A stretch of DNA of 21,555 nucleotides from an uncultured Collinsella sp. (GCA_902465115.1 CABQMC010000007.1:1-21555); one strand, 5' to 3'. Shown: positions 1 through 7,534, counted from the first letter of the stretch. A program made the numbers and translations. The notes: generated by a model not told the origin, from the letters alone.

Positions 1-321
1 CGTGCGGCTACGATAGCCGTACATATCGTAATAGGTGACGCGCACCAGGTCGCCGCGTTTGAGGCCCTCGAGCTTTTTCGAAAGCTCGAGGGCTTTTTCT
101 TCCGTGAGTTCGCATTTGGGCTCAACAGTGATCTCTTGTTTGCGCACGAGCTCGTAGTATCCCGTGAGGGCGGCAAAGGGCATAAACTGCGCGGCACGGC
201 CGGCGCGGACGGCGCCGTTGGCGGTGAGCTTGGGGTCGGCGGATCGACGTCTTCCCTCGGGGTCCGCTAGACGTTCAAAAGGCGTCGGTGGCCGCATCGG
301 CTGTTGTTGGGACTTAGGCAC
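1..321 (-). CDS. YolD-like protein, partial (runs off left edge)
   Basis: The reading frame stays open from a GTG at 321 to the window edge (107 codons), so the C-terminus lies outside. The GTG follows an AGGAGG site at 5 nt spacing, and an in-frame TAG just upstream rules out a longer form. The protein has a short Arg/Pro-rich start, then an AAQFMPFAAL-TGYYELV segment and a helical EKALELSKKLEGL stretch leading to a GDLVRVTYYD strand. This pattern fits the YolD-like family, small proteins encoded beside UvrX/UmuC-type Y-family polymerases in Gram-positive bacteria and thought to act as UmuD-like accessory factors. It overlaps the polymerase stop codon by 8 bp, so the two are translationally coupled and should share SOS control. 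The family call rests on motif and neighbour; biochemical function is inferred. Confidence 0.72.
   Translation of the reverse strand, partial: MPKSQQQPMRPPTPFERLADPEGRRRSADPKLTANGAVRAGRAAQFMPFAALTGYYELVRKQEITVEPKCELTEEKALELSKKLEGLKRGDLVRVTYYDMYGYRSRT
64..98 (+). terminator. Terminator-like hairpin antisense inside yolD-like gene
   Basis: A perfect 13-bp stem (64-76 with 81-93) closes on a TTCG tetraloop and is followed on the plus strand by five T (94-98). This is the textbook shape of an intrinsic terminator, but it lies inside the minus-strand coding region. It would act on plus-strand transcripts entering from the left. It may be chance, because the stem encodes the helical LELSKKLEGL part of the protein. 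Confidence 0.35.
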
Positions 322-1819
322 GATGTCCTCCTACCTGATCGTTGCGTTCGCGTGCGGTGGCGCCGGCGGTGAAGCTTAATCCCTTGACGAGCGCGTTCTT
401 GCCGTACTTGCCCTTCACGGCCAGGACGGCGCGCGCCAGGTCGCGCTCGCGCTCATCGGCCTTAACATCGCTGAACAGGTCGATAGTGGTAAATTCCTCG
501 GGCATGAGGTTGCCAAATCCCAGGTTGATGCGCTTGACTGGTCGTTTGGGATCGACAGTCTGCGCCCAGAGCTCATCGAAATAGCCCATGATCTTCTTAA
601 ACGAATTGGTGCGCTCGGGTAGCTTTCGCGAAGCGTTGGAGTGCGCGAAGAGCGCGGCATAGCCACCGCGCGGTTTGCCGCCATACTCTCCCACAAAGAT
701 GCCATCGATTGCCTGCGCCTCGCGCACCAGGCGGTGTCGCTCGTCATCGCGCTGGACGGGCTTGGGCGCACGGGGTGCGAGCTCGGGGCCGGCGGTTGCG
801 GGGGGCTCGATGCTCGACGTGCTCGAGCGCAGGTGCCCGCATCCGTCCACATACTGCGCTGTGCCGCTGGCGTCGAGCCGGCGTATGTCGGCGCGCTCGC
901 TCGCGTAGCCTACAAAGAGCGAGATGCTGTCGCACACCACGTGCTTATCGACTAAGTCCAACACGGCGTTGTCGACCATCTCGCGCAAGACAGTGTAGGC
1001 CTGCTCGTAGGCATAGCCTTTCGATAACACTTGCCCTGTGGTTGTTGAGGTTGCCTGCGGGCGATAGGCTTGGATATCGGCGATGGTTGTCGGCTCGCGC
1101 CCGAAGGCGTGGTCGATGAGATATTCGGCATTGACGCCGAGCTCGTCGTAGAGCAGGTTTTCGTCGAGCGCCGCGACGCCCATCAGATCGTAGACGCCGT
1201 ATTTTTCGAGTCGTGCTGCCACGCCGGGTCCAATGCCCCAGATGTCGGTGATGGGACGGTGGGGCCAGATCTCCTTGCGAAAGGTCTCGTCGTCGAGCAT
1301 GCCAATGCGGCTGGGTACGTGCTTGGCGGTAATGTCGAGCGCTACCTTGGCCTGGAATAGGTTGGGGCCGATGCCGACCGTCGCCGTGATGCCGGTGCGC
1401 CCCAGGACCTCGTCACGCAGCATACAGGCGAAGCCTTCAGCGTCGGTATGGTAGAGGTCCAGATAGGGTGTCACGTCGATAAAGCATTCGTCGATTGAAT
1501 AGACGTGAATGTCTTGCGGGCTCACGTATTCCAGATAGATACCGTAGATTTGCGCCGACACCTCCATGTAGTGCTGCATGCGCGGTACGGCCTTGATGTA
1601 GTCGATGCCGTCGGGAATCTCGAACAGGCGGCAGCGGTTGTGTATCCCGAGGTCCTTCATGGCCTGCGTGATGGCGAGGCAGATGGTCGTGCGCCCGCGC
1701 GATTCGTCGGCAACGACCAGGTTGGTGGTGAGCGGGTTGAGCCCGCGGTCGACGCACTCGACGCTAGCGTAAAACGTCTTAAGGTCGATGCAGATATAGG
1801 TGTGACGCTCGTGCCCCAC
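314..1819 (-). CDS. Y-family DNA polymerase (UmuC/UvrX-like, error-prone)
   Basis: Translesion DNA polymerase of 501 aa. The palm carries the metal-binding residues D12 (ICIDLKTFYASVE) and D110-E111 (VYSIDECFID), followed by the helix-hairpin-helix DIWGIGPGVAARL and a little-finger domain. Near the C-terminus a TTIDLF segment resembles a beta-clamp binding pentapeptide. A poorly conserved Pro/Arg-rich stretch around residues 340-375 separates the halves of the C-terminal region. The open frame extends to a TTG at 1891, but that stretch contains the promoter and a LexA-like box. The GTG at 1819 has a GGGAGG site 4 nt upstream and starts right before the family's conserved first strand, so I chose it. 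The yolD-like gene overlaps the 3' end, a pairing typical of Gram-positive SOS mutagenesis operons. This is not a dinB-type Pol IV by length or context. Confidence 0.9.
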   Translation of the reverse strand: MGHERHTYICIDLKTFYASVECVDRGLNPLTTNLVVADESRGRTTICLAITQAMKDLGIHNRCRLFEIPDGIDYIKAVPRMQHYMEVSAQIYGIYLEYVSPQDIHVYSIDECFIDVTPYLDLYHTDAEGFACMLRDEVLGRTGITATVGIGPNLFQAKVALDITAKHVPSRIGMLDDETFRKEIWPHRPITDIWGIGPGVAARLEKYGVYDLMGVAALDENLLYDELGVNAEYLIDHAFGREPTTIADIQAYRPQATSTTTGQVLSKGYAYEQAYTVLREMVDNAVLDLVDKHVVCDSISLFVGYASERADIRRLDASGTAQYVDGCGHLRSSTSSIEPPATAGPELAPRAPKPVQRDDERHRLVREAQAIDGIFVGEYGGKPRGGYAALFAHSNASRKLPERTNSFKKIMGYFDELWAQTVDPKRPVKRINLGFGNLMPEEFTTIDLFSDVKADERERDLARAVLAVKGKYGKNALVKGLSFTAGATARERNDQVGGHRA

Positions 1820-1848
1820 GCGTCCTCCCATCAAACACATGTTCTTAT

Positions 1849-1862
1849 CGAATACTTGTTCG
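1849..1862 (-). promoter_or_regulatory. LexA (SOS) box candidate
   Basis: On the minus strand this reads CGAACAAGTATTCG, one mismatch from the Gram-positive LexA consensus CGAAC-N4-GTTCG. It directly abuts the -10 element and should cover the transcription start of the polymerase gene. The SOS role fits the downstream polymerase/YolD pair. LexA binding is inferred, not shown. Confidence 0.65.
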
Positions 1863-1891
1863 ATAATAGCCGCTCGTCCGGACATCGTCAA
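1863..1891 (-). promoter_or_regulatory. Sigma70-type promoter of the SOS polymerase operon
   Basis: On the minus strand, TTGACG (1891-1886) and TATTAT (1868-1863) are separated by exactly 17 bp. The predicted start falls near 1856, inside the LexA-like box, giving a 5' leader of about 37 nt to the GTG at 1819. The same bases were open in frame with the polymerase, which is why a longer start would be a misannotation. Confidence 0.65.
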
Positions 1892-1892
1892 A

Positions 1893-1926
1893 ACCTGCCA
1901 AAAAGGACTGGTTTGTTTTGGTAGGT
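1893..1926 (+). repeat. Inverted-repeat element, copy A
   Basis: Two 11-bp arms (1893-1903 and 1916-1926, one mismatch) flank a 12-nt loop. The reverse complement matches 2626-2660 over about 34 bases with about six differences, including one indel, so this is one dispersed element in opposite orientation. It sits just upstream of the SOS promoter and before the 2004 gene. It looks like a REP- or MITE-like intergenic element. No terminal duplication was recognised. Confidence 0.6.
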
Positions 1927-2003
1927 ATGGTCGTGCGGTTGCATCGGGGTTTTAACGCAGCTCTAAAGAGTGCGAAACAGCTCGGAAAACCTCGCTTCGT
2001 AGC

Positions 2004-2579
2004 ATGGGTCTAACGATTGATACCGCCTATACGCACGGAAGGGCTGTGGGAAAGATGGTCAATTATGGGTTTGGTATGCCGACGCGCCTTGTTGCGGATG
2101 GAGACGTGGCTCGCTGGTGCGGACGATTGGTAGCTCACTACGGTGGCACCAAGGCGCTGGTCGTGCTGGGCGGTGAAAAGCATACGCGCGATGAGCTTGT
2201 CTCGGCGGCACTCGGCTCGCTTGATCGAGCTCTGCTCGAGCGCGTGCTTTTCCGCTGCGGCTCGGTTGAGGGCGACGGGGGAGACGAGCTGATTGACGAA
2301 GCCGTGGCCCTGGCGACCGACGAAGGCGTGGACTTTGTCTTGGCGATTGGCGATGCCGATACTGCCGGCTTTGCACGCGAACTCGCCCGTCGCATGGCGG
2401 CGCTCGATGCCGGCGAAGACGGCTTTGTGCCTTATGGATGCATTGTCTCGGAGGGCAAGGTGCCTGCTGTCGTGGGCGCCGGCGAGGTTCCCGTTTTTGC
2501 CATTATCGCACCCGAGCTGTTGGAGGGCATCGGGTCTCCTCTGCGTGAGTTGCTCGGTAGCGTCTGCGCCGCGGCCTAA
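2004..2579 (+). CDS. Lone N-terminal domain of iron-type alcohol dehydrogenase
   Basis: This 191-aa protein resembles only the N-terminal nucleotide-binding half of group III (iron-containing) alcohol dehydrogenases. Residues 19-33 (NYGFGMPTRLVADGD) match the family's opening strand. KALVVLGGEKHTRDELV matches the second strand and turn, and DEAVALATDEGVDFVLAIGDADT matches the region where active enzymes carry GGGS and the NAD site. Here GGGS is replaced by GDADT. The whole helical C-terminal domain with the Asp/His metal ligands is absent and the frame ends in a normal TAA. Enzymatic activity is therefore unlikely. No good ribosome site precedes 2004; an ATG at 2055 behind GGAAGGG and GGGAAAG is an alternative start that keeps the entire domain. 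It could be a decayed gene or a small domain protein kept for another role. Confidence 0.6.
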   Translation: MGLTIDTAYTHGRAVGKMVNYGFGMPTRLVADGDVARWCGRLVAHYGGTKALVVLGGEKHTRDELVSAALGSLDRALLERVLFRCGSVEGDGGDELIDEAVALATDEGVDFVLAIGDADTAGFARELARRMAALDAGEDGFVPYGCIVSEGKVPAVVGAGEVPVFAIIAPELLEGIGSPLRELLGSVCAAA

Positions 2580-2589
2580 TATTTTGCAT

Positions 2590-2660
2590 AAAGGGATGGG
2601 TTATTTTTGGTTGGTAAAGCGTTTGACCTGCCAAAATAAACCTGTCCCTTTTTGGTCGGT
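2590..2660 (+). repeat. Inverted-repeat element, copy B (large hairpin)
   Basis: Arms 2590-2615 and 2626-2651 are imperfect reverse complements around a 10-nt loop (2616-2625). The right half (2626-2660) is the same sequence as copy A at 1893-1926 in the other orientation. It lies 10 bp past the stop of the 2004 gene and ends in a T-rich run, so it may also terminate that transcript. The two copies bracket the degenerate dehydrogenase gene. Confidence 0.6.
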
Positions 2661-2778
2661 TGCCGTTTGGGGGCCGATTGGTAACGCTCGCTGATTATAG
2701 TCTTGACCTGCGCTAGAATAGTGACATCTGAATGTCCGGGCGCATGGAGGCGTGCGCCCGTATGCTGAGGAGGACTCT

Positions 2779-4473
2779 ATGGCAACTGTTGCCGCACCTA
2801 TCGATGCTACGTCGACCGCCGCTTGGAAGGCACTCGAGGCCCATCAGGAGAAGCTCGAGGCCGAAGGTATCGACCTCAAGGCCTGGTTCGCCGCCGATGC
2901 CGAGCGTGTGAACAAGCTGAGCTTTGACGCCGGTGACCTGCACTTCGACCTGTCCAAGAACCTGGTGACCGATGAGACCGTCAAGCTGCTGTGCGATCTT
3001 GCCCGCGAGGTGAGGCTCGAGGAGCGCCGCGACGCCATGTTCTCCGGCGAGCACATCAACACCACCGAGGACCGTGCCGTCCTGCACACCGCGCTGCGCC
3101 GTCCGGCAAGCGATAAGGGCCAGCTCATTGTCGACGGCCAGGATGTCGTCGCCGACGTGCACGAGGTCCTCGATCGCATGTATGCCTTCGCCGAGCGCGT
3201 GCGCTCCGGTGAGTGGAAGGGCGTTACCGGCAAGAAGATCGAGCACCTGGTGTCTATCGGCATCGGCGGCTCCGATTTGGGCCCGGTCATGGCTTACGAG
3301 GCCCTGCATCCCTATGCCGACGCCGGTATCGACTGCCGCTATATCTCCAACATCGACCCCAACGACCAGGCCGAGAAGCTCAAGGGTTTGGATCCCGAGA
3401 CCACGCTCGTGATCATCGTCTCCAAGACCTTCACCACGCTCGAGACCCTCACCAACGCCCGCGAGGTCAAGACCTGGATGCTCGAGCAGCTCAAGGCTCA
3501 GGGTGCCATCGACGGTTCCGATGAGCAGAACGCCGAGGCCGTGGCAAAGCACTTTGTCGCCGTCTCCACCGCACTCGAGAAGGTTGAGGCCTTCGGTATC
3601 GACCCCGCCAACGCCTTCGGTTTCTGGAACTGGGTTGGCGGCCGCTATTCCGTCGACTCCGCCGTGGGCCTGTCGCTGATCGTCGTGCTCGGCCCCGAGC
3701 GCTTCCAGCAGTTCCTTGAGGGCTTCCACGCCATCGACGAGTATTTCTGCAACACGCCGCTCGAGAACAATGCCGTCGCGCTGATGGGCCTGCTCAACGT
3801 CTGGTACGTCAACTTCTTCGGTTCCAAGAGCCACGCCGTGCTGCCGTACTGCCAGTACCTGCATCGTTTCCCGGCCTACCTGCAGCAGCTGACCATGGAG
3901 TCCAACGGCAAGCATGTCCGTTGGGACGGCAGCGCCGTGACCTCCGACACCGGCGAGATTTTCTGGGGCGAGCCCGGCACCAACGGTCAGCATGCCTTCT
4001 ACCAGCTGCTGCACCAGGGCACCGTGGTGGTTCCGGCCGATTTCATCGCCTTCGCCAATACCGCCAACCCCGCGACCGATAGCGGTCAGGACGTGCACGA
4101 GCTGTTCCTGGGCAACTTCCTGGCCCAGACCAAGGCGCTTGCCTTTGGTAAGACGGCCGACGAGGTTCGTGCCGAGGGCACGCCCGAGCAGATCGTCCCG
4201 GCTCGTTGCTTTGAGGGCAACCGCCCGACGACTTCGATCTTCGGCGATACGCTGACCCCGTTCGCACTCGGCGAGCTCATCGCCCTGTACGAGCACATCA
4301 CGTTTGTCGAGGGCACGGTCTGGGGCATCGACTCCTACGACCAGTGGGGCGTTGAGCTGGGCAAGCAGCTTGCCAAGCAGATCACCCCGGCCTTCCACGA
4401 CGACGCCGCCAAGGCCGAGCAGGACGCTTCGACCCAGGCGCTCATCGAGTTCTACCGCGCTCACCGCAAGTAG
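2779..4473 (+). CDS. pgi: Glucose-6-phosphate isomerase
   Basis: Interconverts glucose 6-phosphate and fructose 6-phosphate in the cytoplasm; the 564-aa length is typical of the family. Diagnostic segments are [11 protein letters not shown] (residues 159-169, phosphate/sugar binding), NWVGGRYSV (about 284-292) and [15 protein letters not shown] (about 400-414), which holds the conserved His. The chosen ATG follows AGGAGG at 5-6 nt. The frame is open back to 2752, but that extension has no ribosome site. Codon use is strongly biased toward C-ending codons compared with neighbours, suggesting high expression. It is a single-gene unit closed by a strong terminator at 4507. A TAGAAT at 2714-2719 may be the -10, but no convincing -35 is seen. 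Confidence 0.97.
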   Translation: MATVAAPIDATSTAAWKALEAHQEKLEAEGIDLKAWFAADAERVNKLSFDAGDLHFDLSKNLVTDETVKLLCDLAREVRLEERRDAMFSGEHINTTEDRAVLHTALRRPASDKGQLIVDGQDVVADVHEVLDRMYAFAERVRSGEWKGVTGKKIEHLVSIGIGGSDLGPVMAYEALHPYADAGIDCRYISNIDPNDQAEKLKGLDPETTLVIIVSKTFTTLETLTNAREVKTWMLEQLKAQGAIDGSDEQNAEAVAKHFVAVSTALEKVEAFGIDPANAFGFWNWVGGRYSVDSAVGLSLIVVLGPERFQQFLEGFHAIDEYFCNTPLENNAVALMGLLNVWYVNFFGSKSHAVLPYCQYLHRFPAYLQQLTMESNGKHVRWDGSAVTSDTGEIFWGEPGTNGQHAFYQLLHQGTVVVPADFIAFANTANPATDSGQDVHELFLGNFLAQTKALAFGKTADEVRAEGTPEQIVPARCFEGNRPTTSIFGDTLTPFALGELIALYEHITFVEGTVWGIDSYDQWGVELGKQLAKQITPAFHDDAAKAEQDASTQALIEFYRAHRK

Positions 4474-4506
4474 TCGCTGCTGTTAACGCATCGCGCCTTA
4501 TAGTCA

Positions 4507-4539
4507 GGGGCCCGTATCCTATCGGATGCGGGCCCCTTT
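4507..4539 (+). terminator. Intrinsic terminator of pgi
   Basis: A 13-bp stem (4507-4519 with 4524-4536, one G-T wobble) on a TATC loop is followed by TTT. It separates pgi from the convergent ATPase gene. The minus-strand side has no T run, so it appears to work mainly for pgi. Confidence 0.85.
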
Positions 4540-4614
4540 GCTTTGCCGTGGTCCCGGGGCGCACGGCCTTTGTGGAACATCGCCGGGGCGTCGCGCGCTG
4601 CGAGAACCCTGCGC

Positions 4615-5919
4615 CTAGATCTCGGCCTCCGCATGGCCTCGCTGCGCCTCGGGCAGCTCCCCGTAGAGCGGATGGTCTTCGAGCCTAAAGCGCTCGACCT
4701 GTTCGGGAGTGCGACCGCGTACAAAGAGCCACGAGCGATCAATCGGCGTCGCCATGAGCGTGCTGGGCAGCGCGTCGGCGCGGTCGGAAAACACCCGGGC
4801 ACTCTCGGGATCCTGGAACGCCAGCACCAGATGCGTGTCGCAGTTGCCCATGATGGAGCGTGCGCGTGCCTCGCCATAGAGCGCATCGAGCTGGTTGGTC
4901 GACTGCAGCAGCAGCGTTGCCCAGATGTTGCGGCTTCGGATAATCGAGAGCACGTTGTCGATCTGGGGGATCTGCAGATTTGCGAAGTCATCGAGCATAA
5001 AGCGCACGGGCACGGGCAGGCTGCCGTCGGGCTGCCTATCGGCCTCACGAATGAGGCCCATAAACGCCTGCGAAATAAAGAGGCCGGTCAGCGGATCGAG
5101 ATTGCGGTCAATATCGCTCACGGTTACAAACAGGGCGCAGGGGGTGTGTCCCATGGAAGCGAAGTCCACCTGATGGCACTCACGATAGAGCTGTGCCGCA
5201 CCGTCGAATCCCAGACACATGACCTTTTCGGCAAGGATGCCGACGATGCTCGCGTGCATGCGCTCGGCATTTTGCGTAATGGCGTAGCGCCGCCATAGCG
5301 AGAGGGCATAGCTTTGGGGGTCGGTCGTGATCAGGTCGTCAAACAATCGGGCCGTGGCACCGTCCTGCAGGTGCTCGATCAGCTTGATGACCGAGCTGAT
5401 CGTCTGCTCGTCGGCGGGTAGCTGTTCGGTGACGTAGGCGATAAGACACGACAACAGGTTTGCCGCCGCATGATCCCAAAAAGGCTGGTTGTTGTCCTCG
5501 ATGGGGCAGATGGCCTTTGCCACCGAGAGGATGTCCTGCTGGTTGGGCCTGCCGTCCGCCTTGCGGCGAATGTGCCTCAGGGGGTTGTAGCCGCAGCGCT
5601 CGATGCCGGGCGCAAGGGCCGGGACGGTGTTGAGGTCGGCGAAGTTGAGACATTGCACGCGGTAACCATGGGCTGCCAGCACGGGTCCCACTTCGCGGCA
5701 GAGCGTGCCTTTGGTGTCGAGCACGATGTAGCTTGCGTTCATTTGCAGCAGGTTGGGCTTGAGGACGTTTCGGGTCTTGCCGGCTCCCGAGGGGCCGATC
5801 ACAAGTGCGTTGTTGTTGAGTCCCGTTTGGCGGGTGTCGCAGGAGAGCGTTCGATCCTTGGCGAGGATGGTGGACGATGCGGACTCAGATGCGGCGAGGC
5901 GGCTGGCGAGGTTAGATAT
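4615..5919 (-). CDS. VirD4/TraG-like ATPase without membrane segments
   Basis: P-loop ATPase of the VirD4/TraG coupling-protein family. Counting from the ATA at 5919 it is 434 aa. It has the TGLNNNALVIGPSGAGKT Walker A region (GPSGAGKT 42-49), the strand SYIVLDTKG, YNPL at about 111, Walker B FMLDDFANL (307-315), the QSTNQL motif (339-344) and GNCDTHLVLAFQD. Walker B has Asp where relatives usually have the catalytic Glu (LLDEF). The N-terminal transmembrane helices of conjugative coupling proteins are missing. No relaxase or other secretion gene is nearby, and the upstream partner is ClpP-like. The start is unclear: AAGGAGG lies 6 nt before an in-frame ATA, and no ATG or GTG lies in frame between there and the Walker A region. 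A TTG at 5958 is the nearest conventional option. The family call is firm; the role and start are not. Confidence 0.8.
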   Translation of the reverse strand: MSNLASRLAASESASSTILAKDRTLSCDTRQTGLNNNALVIGPSGAGKTRNVLKPNLLQMNASYIVLDTKGTLCREVGPVLAAHGYRVQCLNFADLNTVPALAPGIERCGYNPLRHIRRKADGRPNQQDILSVAKAICPIEDNNQPFWDHAAANLLSCLIAYVTEQLPADEQTISSVIKLIEHLQDGATARLFDDLITTDPQSYALSLWRRYAITQNAERMHASIVGILAEKVMCLGFDGAAQLYRECHQVDFASMGHTPCALFVTVSDIDRNLDPLTGLFISQAFMGLIREADRQPDGSLPVPVRFMLDDFANLQIPQIDNVLSIIRSRNIWATLLLQSTNQLDALYGEARARSIMGNCDTHLVLAFQDPESARVFSDRADALPSTLMATPIDRSWLFVRGRTPEQVERFRLEDHPLYGELPEAQRGHAEAEI

Positions 5920-6529
5920 GGGCGACCTCCTTGGTGGTCGAGAGAATTTCGTGGGCAAAGCCGAGCTCGACGGCGCGCTCGGCCGAAAGGTAGGTGTCTT
6001 TTGCAGTGAGGGACTGGATGCGCTTGGGCGTGAGGCCGCTGCGGCCCGAGAGGATTTGCGTGAGGGTCTTGCGGGTCTGCATGAGACGCCGGCTGGTTTC
6101 CTGCAACGCAAGTGCCGAGCCGCCTGCCCCCTGGGGGATCAGCGGGTCATGAATCATGAGCTCTGCATGGGGCGCCATACGGCGATCGTCGCCGCCCATA
6201 AAGATCACGGCGCCCATGGACGCGGCGAATTCCAGGCAGACGGTGCGGATGGGGCACGATGCGAGGCGCATAGCGTCATAGATCGCAAGACCCGATCGCA
6301 CGCTTCCGCCGGCGCTGGCGACAAATATGGTGATGGGGCGGCTGGGGTCGGTGGCATCGAGCAGACGAATCTGCTGGCATAGGTCGTGGGCCATCGGGGT
6401 TTCGATGTTTCCCATGACGGAGAGCTCGCGACGGGCGAGCATCTCATCGTAAATGCTGGTGAGCGTGATACCTCGGGCGGATTCACGCATGGTGAGGGGG
6501 CTGATGATGGGGGAATGATTGGTGTCCAT
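5912..6529 (-). CDS. ClpP-like serine protease subunit
   Basis: A 205-aa member of the ClpP peptidase family, near normal ClpP length. The catalytic Ser104 sits in FAASMGA, His127 in MIHDPL, and Asp178 in AKDTYLS, aligned with the ERD-xx-LS Asp of ClpP. The oxyanion-loop AGGSV is at 73-77. The triad is thus complete, although the sequence is clearly divergent from housekeeping ClpP (for example GGDDRRMAPHAELMIHD). ATG 6529 follows AAAGGAG at a suitable distance. It lies between an unrecognised gene and the VirD4-like ATPase and overlaps the latter by 8 bp if the ATA start is right. This suggests a protease-ATPase pair rather than service to ClpX or ClpC. ClpP-like proteins also occur as phage and mobile-element prohead-type proteases, so origin by transfer is possible. 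Confidence 0.88.
   Translation of the reverse strand: MDTNHSPIISPLTMRESARGITLTSIYDEMLARRELSVMGNIETPMAHDLCQQIRLLDATDPSRPITIFVASAGGSVRSGLAIYDAMRLASCPIRTVCLEFAASMGAVIFMGGDDRRMAPHAELMIHDPLIPQGAGGSALALQETSRRLMQTRKTLTQILSGRSGLTPKRIQSLTAKDTYLSAERAVELGFAHEILSTTKEVAHI
5926..5932 (-). promoter_or_regulatory. Shine-Dalgarno site before the VirD4-like gene
   Basis: AAGGAGG on the minus strand, inside the last codons of the clpP-like gene. It is 6 nt upstream of an in-frame ATA (5919-5917) and 11 nt before the clpP stop (5914-5912). It is a perfect ribosome site with no ATG, GTG or TTG at the right distance, which makes the start codon of the ATPase an open question. Confidence 0.6.
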
Positions 6530-6592
6530 GAGGACTCCTTTCTGTTGGTTGTGTTGTGGAATAGGATTGTTGCCCGCGGAGGGGCTGGCGGG

Positions 6593-7483
6593 CTACAGGG
6601 TTCGCCCGAGCCTGAGATCGAGCTCGGTTGTGGGGCAGGCTGCCTGTTCGTGCGGCTCGCAAACGCCAAGGGCTCCAAAGCGATGGAGCGTTGCGGTGGG
6701 CGTGGTGTAGGCGAGCCGCAGCTGATGCTCGACAGGGGCACATCCGTCATTTTTGTAATGAGCCGCGTAGTACTGCGCGATGCTGGCGTTCATCTCGCTG
6801 CCATTGCGATGGCGCTCAAACTGGCGTCTGCAGGTCTCGATGATCTTTGCTACCGACTTGGGTGCCGTCGCGGGAACAAGGGCGAGATAGCCCTCAAATA
6901 GCTCGTTGATGCTCAGGAGGCACAGCAGGTCGATCAGCGTCCTTATGGCTGCTCCCTCGGCGGAAAAGTGCGCGGTCATGCGGTTATATCGGTTGCGGTC
7001 GACGATGGCCGCATGGGGTCTTGGAGTTTTCTGCCCCGTGGTCCCGGGCTTTTGCCGCGCCTGTGTATTGAGCTCGACGTTGCAGCGCTTGAGGCCGTCC
7101 AACGGAAGGAACAGTGCGGTGCGCAGGGTGTTCCGCTTGCTTTCGAGTTCATGACGCTCGTCGGGTTCCCATTCGAGCTTGAGTTTCGTGTCGAGCGCCG
7201 TAAGCATATGGGCTAGGCAGCCTACGGTAAGAACGTACGAATCGTTGTCGCGTTTTGGGGCATAGGGGTCTGTCAGCTTGCGAATGTCGGGGTCGCCCAT
7301 GATCTTTGTGCAGCGCTTCAGCAGTTGAGGGTGGTCGGCCAAGATCGTCGCGAGCGGTAGCGACGCGTAGTTCTTGATGGTCGCGGCGGCAAAGGCGGCG
7401 TCATATTCGTTTGCATATGCTCGCTCAATGCGGGCATCCAGAATGCTTTTCTTATCGCCGTCTTCAGCGTGGTGGTTTGTCAT
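6593..7483 (-). CDS. Unrecognised 296-aa protein of the ClpP/VirD4-like cassette
   Basis: I do not recognise this protein. ATG 7483 is preceded by TTGGAGAAGCT, a good ribosome site. The frame is open back to 7639, but that stretch is a His/Gln-rich repeat translation without a ribosome site. The product is soluble and mostly helical, with no signal peptide or clear membrane helix. A hydrophobic patch lies at 176-204 (around LIDLLCLLSINELFEGYLAL). The middle (about 140-170) is Pro/Lys/Thr-rich and probably a linker. Four Cys and many His are scattered without a zinc-finger spacing. It is the first gene of the three-gene minus-strand unit, 63 bp ahead of clpP, so it may be a substrate, adaptor or regulator of that pair. 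Confidence 0.6.
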   Translation of the reverse strand: MTNHHAEDGDKKSILDARIERAYANEYDAAFAAATIKNYASLPLATILADHPQLLKRCTKIMGDPDIRKLTDPYAPKRDNDSYVLTVGCLAHMLTALDTKLKLEWEPDERHELESKRNTLRTALFLPLDGLKRCNVELNTQARQKPGTTGQKTPRPHAAIVDRNRYNRMTAHFSAEGAAIRTLIDLLCLLSINELFEGYLALVPATAPKSVAKIIETCRRQFERHRNGSEMNASIAQYYAAHYKNDGCAPVEHQLRLAYTTPTATLHRFGALGVCEPHEQAACPTTELDLRLGRTL

Positions 7484-7534
7484 AGCTTCTCCAATCGGTT
7501 GATGTTCGTGCTGTTTGTTGATGTGTTGGTTGTC

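Noticed and set aside
1820..1891. Longer N-terminus of the Y-family polymerase from TTG 1891
   Set aside because: The stretch contains a promoter and LexA-like box, lacks a ribosome site, and adds residues not seen before the conserved first strand.
2713..4464. A 583-codon open frame on the minus strand across pgi
   Set aside because: It mirrors pgi exactly, has a low-complexity Gly/Val/Leu-rich translation, no ribosome site and no family motif. It is a by-product of strong C-ending codon bias.
2779..4473. pgi as part of the Amadori operon because FrlB makes glucose 6-phosphate
   Set aside because: pgi has its own terminator and is separated from the operon by the minus-strand cassette and two terminated HAD genes.
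5320..5400. Docking (IGF-type) loop in the ATPase, from a CLGFDG sequence (residues 235-240)
   Set aside because: The position aligns with an ordinary stretch of TraG proteins (APFDI-like), so the match to ClpX-type IGF loops is probably chance.
4615..7483. A conjugation or type IV secretion locus
   Set aside because: Only a VirD4-like ATPase is present, without membrane helices; no relaxase, VirB4, oriT-like repeat or integrase was seen.
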